Below, piece by piece: positions 1-7,225 of a stretch of 17,155 bases of DNA. The notes beneath the pieces are model-generated. The model did not search any database, had not been told where the DNA came from, and saw only the letters and a list, made by a program, of their open reading frames with translations. Where the stretch lies: assembly GCA_045627365.1 (NCBI GenBank), contig JAZQNN010000055.1:1-17155 (forward strand), written 5' to 3'. This stretch comes from RGIG5612 sp045627365. Its GTDB lineage: Bacteria; Bacillota; Clostridia; Lachnospirales; Lachnospiraceae. The translations under genes were made by a program, and so were the position numbers. The stretch's first letter is position 1. Every line of letters begins with the position of its first letter.

Positions 1-89
1 CAAAAGACCTTTTTTAGAAATTTCAGGGATGGTTTATACTGTTCAATTGCCAATGTGCGTCTGTCGTCTTTCTCGGCGACAGCTTTTGT

Positions 90-149
90 ATATTATCACC
101 GCACTCCCTCGATGTCAACACCTTTTTTGGACTTTTTTCAAGTTTTTTT
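90..149 (-). promoter_or_regulatory. Strong sigma-A promoter with UP-like phased A-tracts, firing off the left edge
   Basis: On the minus strand TTGACA (118..113) is followed after exactly 17 bp by TAATAT (95..90), giving a predicted start near 83. Immediately upstream of the -35 are three A-tracts (128..123, 138..133, 149..143) spaced by about 10 bp, so they lie on one helical face. That is the layout of an UP element or curved-DNA activator of stable-RNA promoters. The transcript leaves the window at position 1, and its last visible bases include GGTCTTTTG, which loosely resembles a boxA. An rRNA operon just beyond the edge is a reasonable inference but cannot be seen. Confidence 0.6.
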
Positions 150-201
150 CAAGTGTCTCCGGTTACTATCAGCAACCTTGGGAATCTTACTGCCATAAAT
201 G

Positions 202-247
202 TTTTCAGCGGCAACGTGGCATAATTTACCACAATTACCGCTGAAAA
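202..247. repeat. 46-bp imperfect inverted repeat
   Basis: The outer arms are a perfect 10-bp match (TTTTCAGCGG at 202-211, CCGCTGAAAA at 238-247). An inner AA/TT and GTGG/CCAC pairing extends the stem around an A/T-rich loop. It lies just downstream of the NUDIX gene on the minus strand but has no T-run after it on either strand, so it is not a standard intrinsic terminator. It overlaps the candidate upstream promoter. Confidence 0.55.
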
Positions 248-252
248 GTCAA
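223..252 (-). promoter_or_regulatory. Candidate upstream tandem promoter
   Basis: Minus-strand TTGACT (252..247) is separated by 18 bp from TAAATT (228..223). The -35 is close to consensus and the -10 is weak. It lies about 135 bp upstream of the stronger promoter at 90-118 and reads the same way, as tandem rrn promoters do. The inverted repeat at 202-247 spans its spacer, -10 and predicted start, so the element could be regulated or could be partly a chance match. Confidence 0.35.
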
Positions 253-277
253 TACCCGATTTTCTGTTTTTTTGGAT

Positions 278-829
278 TTATTTTTTGAGCAATCTGGCAG
301 CCTTCAAAATGGCCGAAATGCTCTTGCCGTCCGTTATCTTCCCGTTCATGCAATCGTCCACGAGTTCCTCAAGCGGCACGAATGAATAATTAAGGAATTC
401 GTCATCGTCAAGTTCCTGCTCGCCAAATGAAAGCTCCTCCGCCATATATATAGACAATACTTCATCTGTATATGCAGCTGACGGATAGTACTCGCCGAGG
501 TCGGTCCATTTGCCTGCTGTGATGCCGGTCTCCTCACGAAGTTCGCGCTTGGCAGCTTCGAGCCTGTCCTCGGATGAGCTGTCAAGCTTGCCCGCCGGGA
601 CCTCAGTGATCACCTTGTTAAAAGGGTATCTGAACTGGCGTTCAACCACCGCCTCGCCGCGCTCGTTTACCGGAATTATTGCGACTGCTCCGATGTGGCG
701 CATGACCTCACGTGTAGCGCTGTTGCCGTTAGGAAGCTCCACCACGTCCGAGTACACATGCAGGAGTTTGCCGTCAAAAACCTTCTTCGAGCTGATCTTC
801 TTCTCTATCAAATCTTCTTCGTTCATCAT
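278..829 (-). CDS. NUDIX hydrolase, ADP-ribose/ADP-sugar pyrophosphatase-like
   Basis: 183 residues, cytoplasmic. The N-terminal half (about 15-75) has the beta-rich layout of ADP-sugar pyrophosphatases, with 'VERQFRYPFN' and 'EVPAGK' leading into the Nudix box at residues 80-103 (G80, E87, R95-E96, E99-E100, G102). The expected reaction is ADP-ribose to AMP plus ribose 5-phosphate with Mg2+; substrate cannot be read from sequence. The spacing between G80 and E87 is six residues rather than the usual five, a one-residue insertion in the loop. The first ATG overlaps the dehydrogenase stop (ATGA, 829..826), pointing to translational coupling; a second ATG follows at once. It is the last gene of the minus-strand run. 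Family assignment is firm, substrate is not. Confidence 0.88.
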   Translation of the reverse strand: MMNEEDLIEKKISSKKVFDGKLLHVYSDVVELPNGNSATREVMRHIGAVAIIPVNERGEAVVERQFRYPFNKVITEVPAGKLDSSSEDRLEAAKRELREETGITAGKWTDLGEYYPSAAYTDEVLSIYMAEELSFGEQELDDDEFLNYSFVPLEELVDDCMNGKITDGKSISAILKAARLLKK

Positions 830-1854
830 TTTGCCTGCACGTCGATAAGGACTTTCAGCGAATGCTCTCGGTCCGCGTCGATCAATTCATAAGCCTTAAG
901 ATAGTCCTTGAAAGGTACGATATTGCTTACAAGCGGTGCCAGATGGATCTTGCCCTCATTGACCAGCCTGATGGCGTCAACGTAATCCTCGTGACGGTAC
1001 ATCATCGTAGTATTAAGATCAAGCTCGTGATCGTTAAGAACTGCCAGATCAACATTGGCCATTCCGGCATATACCGCAACAAGGATGATCTGAGATCCCT
1101 TGCGCGCATACTTGATTGCCTGCCCCATGGTGATATCGTTACCTGCGCAATCGAAGATAACATCAGCCTTGTCCGGTCCAAATGTACGGATCATAGCATC
1201 ACCGAGATTTTCCTTCAGCGAATTGGCAGCCGCATCTATACCGCACTCAAGCGCTTTACTAAGGCGGAAGTCCGAAACATCCGTGATCAGGACCCTGGCT
1301 GCTCCGAGCGCCTTAGCTGACTGAGCGACCAGATTGCCGATCGGACCGGCGCCGATAACTGCTATATTGAGTCCGGATACGTCGCCGACGCGGTGAACTG
1401 CGTGAACGCCTACTGCCAGCGGTTCTATCATTGCGCCGTCATTGAAAGACATTTCCGAAGGAAGGAGCGTAACGTACTTTTCATCAAGTACGACATACTC
1501 TGAAGCCAGGCCGACTGTCTGGAAGCCCATGACCTTCAGTTCTTCGCAAAGGTTGTACTTGCCGTGGGTGCAGTTGTAGCATTTGCCGCAAACCACCTGC
1601 GGCTCGACCGTGACCTTATCTCCGACTTTGACCTTGGTTACTCCCGTGCCGATTTCCTCGACTTCGCCTGATACCTCATGTCCCTGGGTAACAGGATACG
1701 AAGTGAACGGGTGTGTTCCGTGATATACGTGAATGTCCGAACCGCACACACCGATCTTCATCATTTTGATTTTTACCTGGCCTTCGCCAACTTCCGGTAT
1801 CGGTACCTCATTGAACACGATCTCGTGCGGTGCCGTCATCAATTGCTGTAACAC
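826..1854 (-). CDS. Zinc-dependent medium-chain alcohol/polyol dehydrogenase
   Basis: 342 residues, typical MDR length. The catalytic zinc site is seen as C37 (GVCGSD), H59-E60 (GHE) and E144 (IEPLAV). The structural zinc site has four cysteines, C89, C92, C95 and C103. The Rossmann nucleotide-binding motif GAGPIG is at 168-173. Overall it resembles the sorbitol/threonine/galactitol-phosphate dehydrogenase branch, oxidising a secondary alcohol with NAD(P). The start is a GTG at 1854, chosen because AAAGG lies about nine bases upstream; the first in-frame ATG (1839) has no usable site. It follows deoC by 45 bp of A/T-rich DNA and overlaps the NUDIX start by four bases. The true substrate is unknown; the position after deoC suggests a sugar or aldehyde-derived compound, which is inference. 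Confidence 0.9.
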   Translation of the reverse strand: MLQQLMTAPHEIVFNEVPIPEVGEGQVKIKMMKIGVCGSDIHVYHGTHPFTSYPVTQGHEVSGEVEEIGTGVTKVKVGDKVTVEPQVVCGKCYNCTHGKYNLCEELKVMGFQTVGLASEYVVLDEKYVTLLPSEMSFNDGAMIEPLAVGVHAVHRVGDVSGLNIAVIGAGPIGNLVAQSAKALGAARVLITDVSDFRLSKALECGIDAAANSLKENLGDAMIRTFGPDKADVIFDCAGNDITMGQAIKYARKGSQIILVAVYAGMANVDLAVLNDHELDLNTTMMYRHEDYVDAIRLVNEGKIHLAPLVSNIVPFKDYLKAYELIDADREHSLKVLIDVQAK

Positions 1855-1899
1855 TGTTATTTGCCTTTCTTTTATTTTAATTATTTATAATTCTATACC

Positions 1900-2580
1900 T
1901 TATGATTGATATCCTTCGATGATCGCAATGCCTGCGCTGGTTCCGAGTCTTTCTGCGCCTGCTTCGATCATTGCCATTGCGGTCTCGTATGAACGGATCC
2001 CGCCTGCCGCCTTGACTTTGAGTTCATCGCCGACCATTGCCTTCATCAGTCTGACGTCTTCTACGGTCGCTCCGCCTGTTCCGAAGCCGGTGGATGTCTT
2101 AATAAAATCAGGTCTTTCTTTCAGCGCGATCTCACAGCAAATCTTTTTCTCATCGTCCGTCAGATAGCAGTTCTCGAAAATAACCTTAATAGTAGTGTTA
2201 AGCTCGTGACAAGCCTCGACCATGCGTCTCATTTCTTCGGCAACATAATCTCGGTGGCCGCTCTTGAGTTCTACTACGTTGAGCACATAATCTATCTCTC
2301 CTGCGCCTTTGGCGATGGCGTCCCTGGCCTCAAAAACCTTTGACTCGATCGTGCTCTGTCCGAGAGGGAATCCTGACGACACATCACACAGCACGCCGCT
2401 GCCCTTAAGCTGCTCATAACAAAAAGGAGTCACCGCACCGTTGATCGCAACCGACTTAAAATGGTACTGTCTGGCTTCATCACACAGTTTTTTCAAATCA
2501 TCCAACGTCACATACGCCTTGAGCTGAGTGTGATCGATCATCCCGGCCAGACGTTCTTTAGTTAAATCTTTTATATTCAT
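1900..2580 (-). CDS. deoC: Deoxyribose-phosphate aldolase (DERA)
   Basis: 226 residues, the length of Firmicute DERA. It cleaves 2-deoxyribose 5-phosphate to acetaldehyde and glyceraldehyde 3-phosphate in deoxynucleoside catabolism. Visible signatures are 'IDHT' at 16-19, 'EIDYVLN' with D97, the Schiff-base lysine K161 in 'FIKTSTGF', and K190 in 'VKAAGGIR', which assists catalysis. The open frame extends 20 codons upstream to 2640, but the ATG at 2580 is preceded by an AGGAGG at 2596..2591 and starts at the family's normal N-terminus, so it is preferred. It begins 19 bp after the STAS-kinase stop and is probably cotranscribed with it. No other deo genes (phosphorylase, phosphopentomutase, deoR) are in the window. 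Confidence 0.95.
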   Translation of the reverse strand: MNIKDLTKERLAGMIDHTQLKAYVTLDDLKKLCDEARQYHFKSVAINGAVTPFCYEQLKGSGVLCDVSSGFPLGQSTIESKVFEARDAIAKGAGEIDYVLNVVELKSGHRDYVAEEMRRMVEACHELNTTIKVIFENCYLTDDEKKICCEIALKERPDFIKTSTGFGTGGATVEDVRLMKAMVGDELKVKAAGGIRSYETAMAMIEAGAERLGTSAGIAIIEGYQS

Positions 2581-2599
2581 TAGAAACGTTCCTCCTAAA

Positions 2600-3766
2600 T
2601 TAGAACTCAAGTGTCTCAACGCGGCCGAGAAGGTCGGCAAGCTGTGTCTTGCAGTTATCGACGATTGACTTGCCTTCTTCAGTGTCCAGTCCGATTCGTC
2701 TGATAGTTCTGCGCATCAGGCGTGCATAGCCGACGATCTTGGCTTTATCCTCAACACTCTTTATGTATTCCTCGTCATCACTGCCTAAGTACAGCTTAAG
2801 CGTCTTGGCCCATATCTTGGTAGTTGTTTCATAAGGCATCTTCATAAACTGCTCTATTGTCTCCGGGCCAAAGCCGACGAATCCAAGGAACATCGAGCCA
2901 AGTTCGAAAACAGGGTGTCCGTAAGAAAGAGTATCCATGTCGATCAGCATAACTTCGCCGTTTTGCATTTCAACGTTGTTGGTATGATAATCGCCGTGGA
3001 TCATCGTGTGACGGTCCTCTACTGCGTTAACCAGAGCGTAAAGCCTCGCATACCGGTCAGCCGGAAGATACTTTTCAAGGAATTCCACCCATCCTACAGC
3101 GACGGTCTTCATATTCGGCATATCTTTAGGGTCGATTTCCGTAGAATGGATCTGCTTAAGAAGATCAACAAAAAGTCCGACATAATAATCCAGTTTTTCA
3201 GGCTCTGCCTTTATCAGCTTGGAAAATGACTTCGCATTAAGAAGCTCGAAAACAGACGCGTATTTGTCTCCGACTTTAACAACATCGAAAGGAATCGCTG
3301 TCGGAATGCCCAGGATCAGGGCTTTTCTGGCGAGCTCTCTTTCGCGTCTGATATCATCAAGCGCGTCCGGATTACGGTAAACCTTAACAACTATTTCAGG
3401 GTCGTATCTGTAAACGATGCCGTTTGAACCGGAGCCCAGGACCTCGCAGCCGTCGACCGACATTTTGCGGTATCCCTTCTCGATATGGATCATCTCTGTG
3501 AAGCCGGTCATTTCAAGGATCTCATAAACTTCAGATGATACATTCACTACAGACATCTCGGTGTCAGCCTTTCGCAGTCTCAGCAATATCCTCAGGCCTG
3601 CGCTTGAAAGATATGTCAGATCCTCCGCGTCGATCCTGATATGCTCGTGCGGGTTTTCGTCACAAATCTTGCCGATTTCAGTTTCTATATTCGATGCGTT
3701 ATTTGAATCAACGTGTCCCTCGAGATAAATCGTAAGTAAGCCTTCGTTTAAACTGCTTTTAATCAT
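2600..3766 (-). CDS. STAS domain fused to aminoglycoside-phosphotransferase-fold kinase
   Basis: 388 residues with two parts. Residues 1-98 form a STAS domain with the antagonist signature 'YLSSAGLR'; S55 lines up with the serine phosphorylated in RsbV-type proteins. Residues about 105-388 form an APH/choline-kinase-like fold: a glycine loop 'LGSGSNGIVY' at 110-119, ATP-binding K128 in 'VVKVYR', the Brenner-type catalytic motif 'HGDYHTNN' at 257-264 (D259), and Mg-binding D276 in 'LIDMDTL'. The 'DMDT..GHP.FEL' run recalls the TIGR02172 family from memory. All catalytic residues are present, so it is probably an active kinase of unknown substrate. The ATG at 3766 is chosen because AAAGGAG lies just upstream. 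It overlaps the preceding STAS-HD gene by 8 bp. The fusion suggests kinase activity is controlled by STAS phosphorylation. Confidence 0.88.
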   Translation of the reverse strand: MIKSSLNEGLLTIYLEGHVDSNNASNIETEIGKICDENPHEHIRIDAEDLTYLSSAGLRILLRLRKADTEMSVVNVSSEVYEILEMTGFTEMIHIEKGYRKMSVDGCEVLGSGSNGIVYRYDPEIVVKVYRNPDALDDIRRERELARKALILGIPTAIPFDVVKVGDKYASVFELLNAKSFSKLIKAEPEKLDYYVGLFVDLLKQIHSTEIDPKDMPNMKTVAVGWVEFLEKYLPADRYARLYALVNAVEDRHTMIHGDYHTNNVEMQNGEVMLIDMDTLSYGHPVFELGSMFLGFVGFGPETIEQFMKMPYETTTKIWAKTLKLYLGSDDEEYIKSVEDKAKIVGYARLMRRTIRRIGLDTEEGKSIVDNCKTQLADLLGRVETLEF

Positions 3767-4667
3767 CTGCATTCTCCTTTGAATTTGCATAATCGCCGAA
3801 AATCTGCTCAATCAACTGTTCATACTCGATCCAAGCCGGATGATCCGACAGATCCTTTTTCAGAATTTCTGAAATCGTATGATAATACCAGTAATGCTTC
3901 AGGGGATCCTTCTGGTTGAACAGTGACCACATGGCATCTCCGAGATGAAGCTTCAGTCTGTAAAATGATCTGATATTAGCCAGCTTATCTCCCAGCCACA
4001 GCATCTTCACGCCCAGATCATCCGATGCAGCCAGCCATTTAAGAGACTCCTCCTTGCGGATGCTCCAGCTGTCTGCCGCGCTCATATACGGCCGCTTGTC
4101 CTCTGTCTCGGAACTTACGAGTTCAACGATCCTCGGATTAAAGTTTTTGGCAATATCCTCTATGGTAACGTCAGTATCCTCAACGGTATCATGAAGAACC
4201 GCTGCCGCGATAACATCGCTGTCAACAGTCATCGACGCCACGATCGAAGCCGCTTCCATAGGATGAAGGATGACAGGTGTCCCCTCTCCCTTGCGCGCGG
4301 TGTCGCCATGGGCTTCGGCGGCAAATTTTATTGCCCTCTCGACCAGGCCCGGTTCCTTGTACTTGATCACATTCTTCACATGCAGCACTTCGCTGAATCC
4401 GGTGATCATCATTACTTCCATTATCGCATCGCTGACGTTGATCAGGCTGACCTTTCCATCCGGGCCCATATGCTTCTGAGTGAATACGAGCATGCCTATT
4501 CCGTCCGGGGAAATGTAGCTGACCTTTTTCAGGTCGAATATTACATCTGTCATTCCCGGCAGGTTCGCGTCTACCGCCTTCTGAAGCCTTTCGGCAAGGG
4601 CGCGGTCGATTCTGCCTTCCGGGATAACAGTAAGTACTGTATCGTTTTTGCTAAGCAGCAAACTCAT
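3759..4667 (-). CDS. STAS domain fused to SpoT/MESH1-like HD phosphohydrolase
   Basis: 302 residues. Residues 1-98 are a STAS domain; about 105-290 are an HD hydrolase of the (p)ppGpp hydrolase type. The metal-binding residues are in place: H135 in 'ILHPMEAA', H159-D160 in 'LHDTVEDT' (24 residues after H135, as in Rel/SpoT), and D227 in 'LGDKLANIR'. 'SETEDKR...W.IRKEE' matches the same family. No synthetase, TGS or ACT domain is present. The expected activity is removal of pyrophosphate from (p)ppGpp or a related nucleotide (MESH1 can also act on NADPH); the substrate is not provable here. In the STAS domain the position equivalent to the RsbV phospho-serine is Pro (P54), preceded by S53. It starts 15 bp after the phosphatase-kinase gene and overlaps the next gene by 8 bp. 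Confidence 0.88.
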   Translation of the reverse strand: MSLLLSKNDTVLTVIPEGRIDRALAERLQKAVDANLPGMTDVIFDLKKVSYISPDGIGMLVFTQKHMGPDGKVSLINVSDAIMEVMMITGFSEVLHVKNVIKYKEPGLVERAIKFAAEAHGDTARKGEGTPVILHPMEAASIVASMTVDSDVIAAAVLHDTVEDTDVTIEDIAKNFNPRIVELVSSETEDKRPYMSAADSWSIRKEESLKWLAASDDLGVKMLWLGDKLANIRSFYRLKLHLGDAMWSLFNQKDPLKHYWYYHTISEILKKDLSDHPAWIEYEQLIEQIFGDYANSKENADD

Positions 4668-4682
4668 AAATAATTACCTGCC

Positions 4683-7202
4683 TTATATCTGTTTCTTGAT
4701 TGTCAAAATGTTCTGACCGTTCTTGTACTCGTATGAGATCTCGTCCATGGTCTTCTTGACCATAAATATTCCGAGTCCGCCGATCTCACGCTCATCCGCA
4801 GAAAGCGTAATATCAGGATCATCCTTGGCCAAAGGATCATACGGAACGCCCTTATCCACGAACGTAACGACTACCTGCATCGGATCCTCAAGGACCTCGA
4901 CTGCGACGGTTGCCTTGCCGGTTTCCGGATTGTAGGCATAATGAGCAATGTTTCCGAAAAGCTCATCTATCGCGATGTCGATCTGCATCTGAGCTTTCAT
5001 CGGGCAGTCGATCGCCTCAAGCTCAGCGTTTACAAAATCCGTTACTTTCGGAATGTTCTCTACGGTTGCTTCAACTGTTAATTCTTTCATTTTTCTCATT
5101 CCTTTGTAGTGAAATGCTAACATCGTGATATCGTCAAACTGCGGCGCGTCACCGACAAACATATTGATGTCATCGCGCACCCTGTCGCAGACAGTCTGGG
5201 TATCAACATCCGTCAGTCCCCGAAGGGTTGTAAGCAGTCTTGCCTCTCCGTAAAGCTGACTGTCGGCATCAGTGGCCTCAGTCACGCCGTCCGTGTAGAG
5301 GAATATCTTATCTCCTTTGTTAAGCTGCAGTTCATATTTGCGGTATTTGATTCCTTCCATTCCGCCGAGTACGAACGCGTTCTTGCATCTGTAAAAATCT
5401 ATACTTCCGTCGTTCCTGCATACGACCGGCGGGTTATGACCGGCGCTGGTAAAGCTTATGATGCCCGTTTCAAGGTCAATGATGCCCATCCATACCGTTA
5501 CGAACAGCTGCGCGTCATTTCCTGTGCACAAGCGCTCATTGGCCTCTGTCAGGATCGCGTCCACATCAAGTTCATTTTCCGCAAGATCCTTTATGATTGT
5601 CTTGGCTTTCATCATGAACATGGCAGCTGCGATACCTTTGCCGGAAACATCTGCGATCAAAAACGCCAGTTTATCACGTCCGACAAAATAGAAGTCGTAG
5701 AAGTCTCCGCCGACTTCCTTGGCGGCATCCATCGTCGCGTATATATCAAAATCCGTCCTGCTTGGGAACGGCGGGAAGATCGAAGGCAGCGCCGAATGCT
5801 GAACATTCTTGGCAAATTCAAGTTCCTCATCGATTCTGGCCGCGGCTTCCGAAATGGATCGCTCCAGAGCCTCAACTGTTTCGTTTATATCGTCCGAGAG
5901 AATGTCAAATTCCTCAGTCGCACGTACATTAACTCTTGCCGCGAGATTGCCGCCGGTGATCTCAGCCAGTGACGCATTGACCTGATCCATGTTCTTGACT
6001 ACCAGCCTGTTGACAATATAGAAAACATGAACGAAAAGTCCCGAGAAGACTAATATCTCGAAGAAGATCGTCAGCACGAAGGTTACATTCTGATACAGGC
6101 TCGCCTCCTCTGACGGAATAAATGTAACCAGGAGGTCACCATTATCGACCGTGGCATACATGCCATATATCGGGGTGATCTGCCCACCCAGTGGAATCTC
6201 TGCGCTGAAGAAGTTCTCCGCGGTTTTGTACAGGTGTCTCGATTCACTTGCGCTGAGATCGACCTTTTCTCCGAGGACTCCCTCAATATCGGAATACTGA
6301 ACGATCGAATTTTCATCGATCAAAAGCACACCGCCCTCGGTTCCAACATGCCAGAAGTGCTTGAATTCGATAGCTTCATCCACGCCATGACGTTCGATCC
6401 TTGCCACGTTATCTGCCAGATTCTGTGTAAGAAGCGCTTCATTCTGCTTTACGCACAGCTTATACTGAACGCCCAGCATTCCCAGACTGGTCACGCAGAA
6501 AGAAAGAATGACGCTGATCAAAAGCCAGCCCTGGAATTTCTCGGCTATAGTCTTCTTGCCTTTGACTTTAGTATTTTTCTTATTGTCTAACAGCTGGATG
6601 ATGAGTACCGAGACAAATGTCGTAAGGATATTGGCTGCAAGCATCGGAATTGAAACCGTCTGGATCAGCGCAAATACTCTCGACAGGAAATTAAGTCTGA
6701 AAACAAATACCAAAAGAAGATGAAACGTCTCCGTAGTCAGTGCGATAAACGCGCCGTAAAAAGCCTTTGGGCGTTTATTGTCGAGAACGAACTTACGCAT
6801 ATAAGCGCCGAATACGCCTGCTCCCATCGTGCCGATAACACACGCCCAACGGCTGAAGCCGCCCGCTGCGTCAACTGCAAACATCGCGCTGAACCAGCCG
6901 GCAGTTCCGAAAGGTGCCCTCCAAAGCAGTCTGTGGACTGCACCGACAAAGCCTGCGATCAGTCCGCTTGGCCCACCGAAAAGCAAACCTGCGCACAGAG
7001 GCGAAGCGTCCCTGGCGTTGATAACAGAGCCGCCCATATCGGTTCCGAATAAAGTTGAGAAACATGCGCACAGGCCGAACAGAATGCCTATGATTATCTG
7101 CCTTACTGCGCGTGGCCATTTGCCGAAGAAGGTCAGCTTCTCAAGCAGATAAAAAGCCACTGACAAAAAGACATTTATCAATGCCGCATAAACAAGATTC
7201 AT
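4683..7202 (-). CDS. Membrane sensor with SpoIIE/PP2C phosphatase and RsbW-like HATPase on one chain
   Basis: 839 residues. Residues 1-206 are a multi-helix membrane region of the LytS/5TMR type ('AGLLFGGPSGLIAGFVG' at 71-87). A helix at 225-245 and another at 371-400 flank a short extracytoplasmic sensor (about 250-368). HAMP and coiled-coil follow at 398-470. The SpoIIE/PP2C domain (about 480-700) has metal-binding aspartates D500 (GGDFYD), D518 (ADVSGKG), D638 (YTDGV) and D690/D691. The C-terminal HATPase (705-839) has N-box E747/N751, 'DKGVP' (D783) and 'GGLGIFM' (808-814), as in RsbW/SpoIIAB. Phosphatase and kinase for STAS proteins are therefore joined. The strong GGGAGG site upstream supports the ATG at 7202. 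The gene follows the stand-alone STAS gene by 23 bp. It probably sets STAS phosphorylation in response to an outside or membrane signal. Confidence 0.92.
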   Translation of the reverse strand: MNLVYAALINVFLSVAFYLLEKLTFFGKWPRAVRQIIIGILFGLCACFSTLFGTDMGGSVINARDASPLCAGLLFGGPSGLIAGFVGAVHRLLWRAPFGTAGWFSAMFAVDAAGGFSRWACVIGTMGAGVFGAYMRKFVLDNKRPKAFYGAFIALTTETFHLLLVFVFRLNFLSRVFALIQTVSIPMLAANILTTFVSVLIIQLLDNKKNTKVKGKKTIAEKFQGWLLISVILSFCVTSLGMLGVQYKLCVKQNEALLTQNLADNVARIERHGVDEAIEFKHFWHVGTEGGVLLIDENSIVQYSDIEGVLGEKVDLSASESRHLYKTAENFFSAEIPLGGQITPIYGMYATVDNGDLLVTFIPSEEASLYQNVTFVLTIFFEILVFSGLFVHVFYIVNRLVVKNMDQVNASLAEITGGNLAARVNVRATEEFDILSDDINETVEALERSISEAAARIDEELEFAKNVQHSALPSIFPPFPSRTDFDIYATMDAAKEVGGDFYDFYFVGRDKLAFLIADVSGKGIAAAMFMMKAKTIIKDLAENELDVDAILTEANERLCTGNDAQLFVTVWMGIIDLETGIISFTSAGHNPPVVCRNDGSIDFYRCKNAFVLGGMEGIKYRKYELQLNKGDKIFLYTDGVTEATDADSQLYGEARLLTTLRGLTDVDTQTVCDRVRDDINMFVGDAPQFDDITMLAFHYKGMRKMKELTVEATVENIPKVTDFVNAELEAIDCPMKAQMQIDIAIDELFGNIAHYAYNPETGKATVAVEVLEDPMQVVVTFVDKGVPYDPLAKDDPDITLSADEREIGGLGIFMVKKTMDEISYEYKNGQNILTIKKQI

Positions 7203-7225
7203 AAAGTCCTCCCAGCAGGCTGTAA

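Noticed and set aside
61..82. CTGTCG/CGACAG hairpin as a plus-strand terminator
   Set aside because: Six-base stem, ten-base loop and only CTTTTG after it; better explained as part of the minus-strand transcript leader.
29..244. 71-residue plus-strand open frame
   Set aside because: No ribosome binding site, odd composition, and it lies across the minus-strand promoter region and inverted repeat.
1855..1899. Separate promoter for the dehydrogenase gene
   Set aside because: The gap is A/T-rich and has -10-like TATAAA but no acceptable -35 at 17 bp; cannot be told from background.
5436..5972. 178-residue plus-strand open frame
   Set aside because: Lies wholly within the SpoIIE phosphatase domain on the other strand, with no family resemblance.
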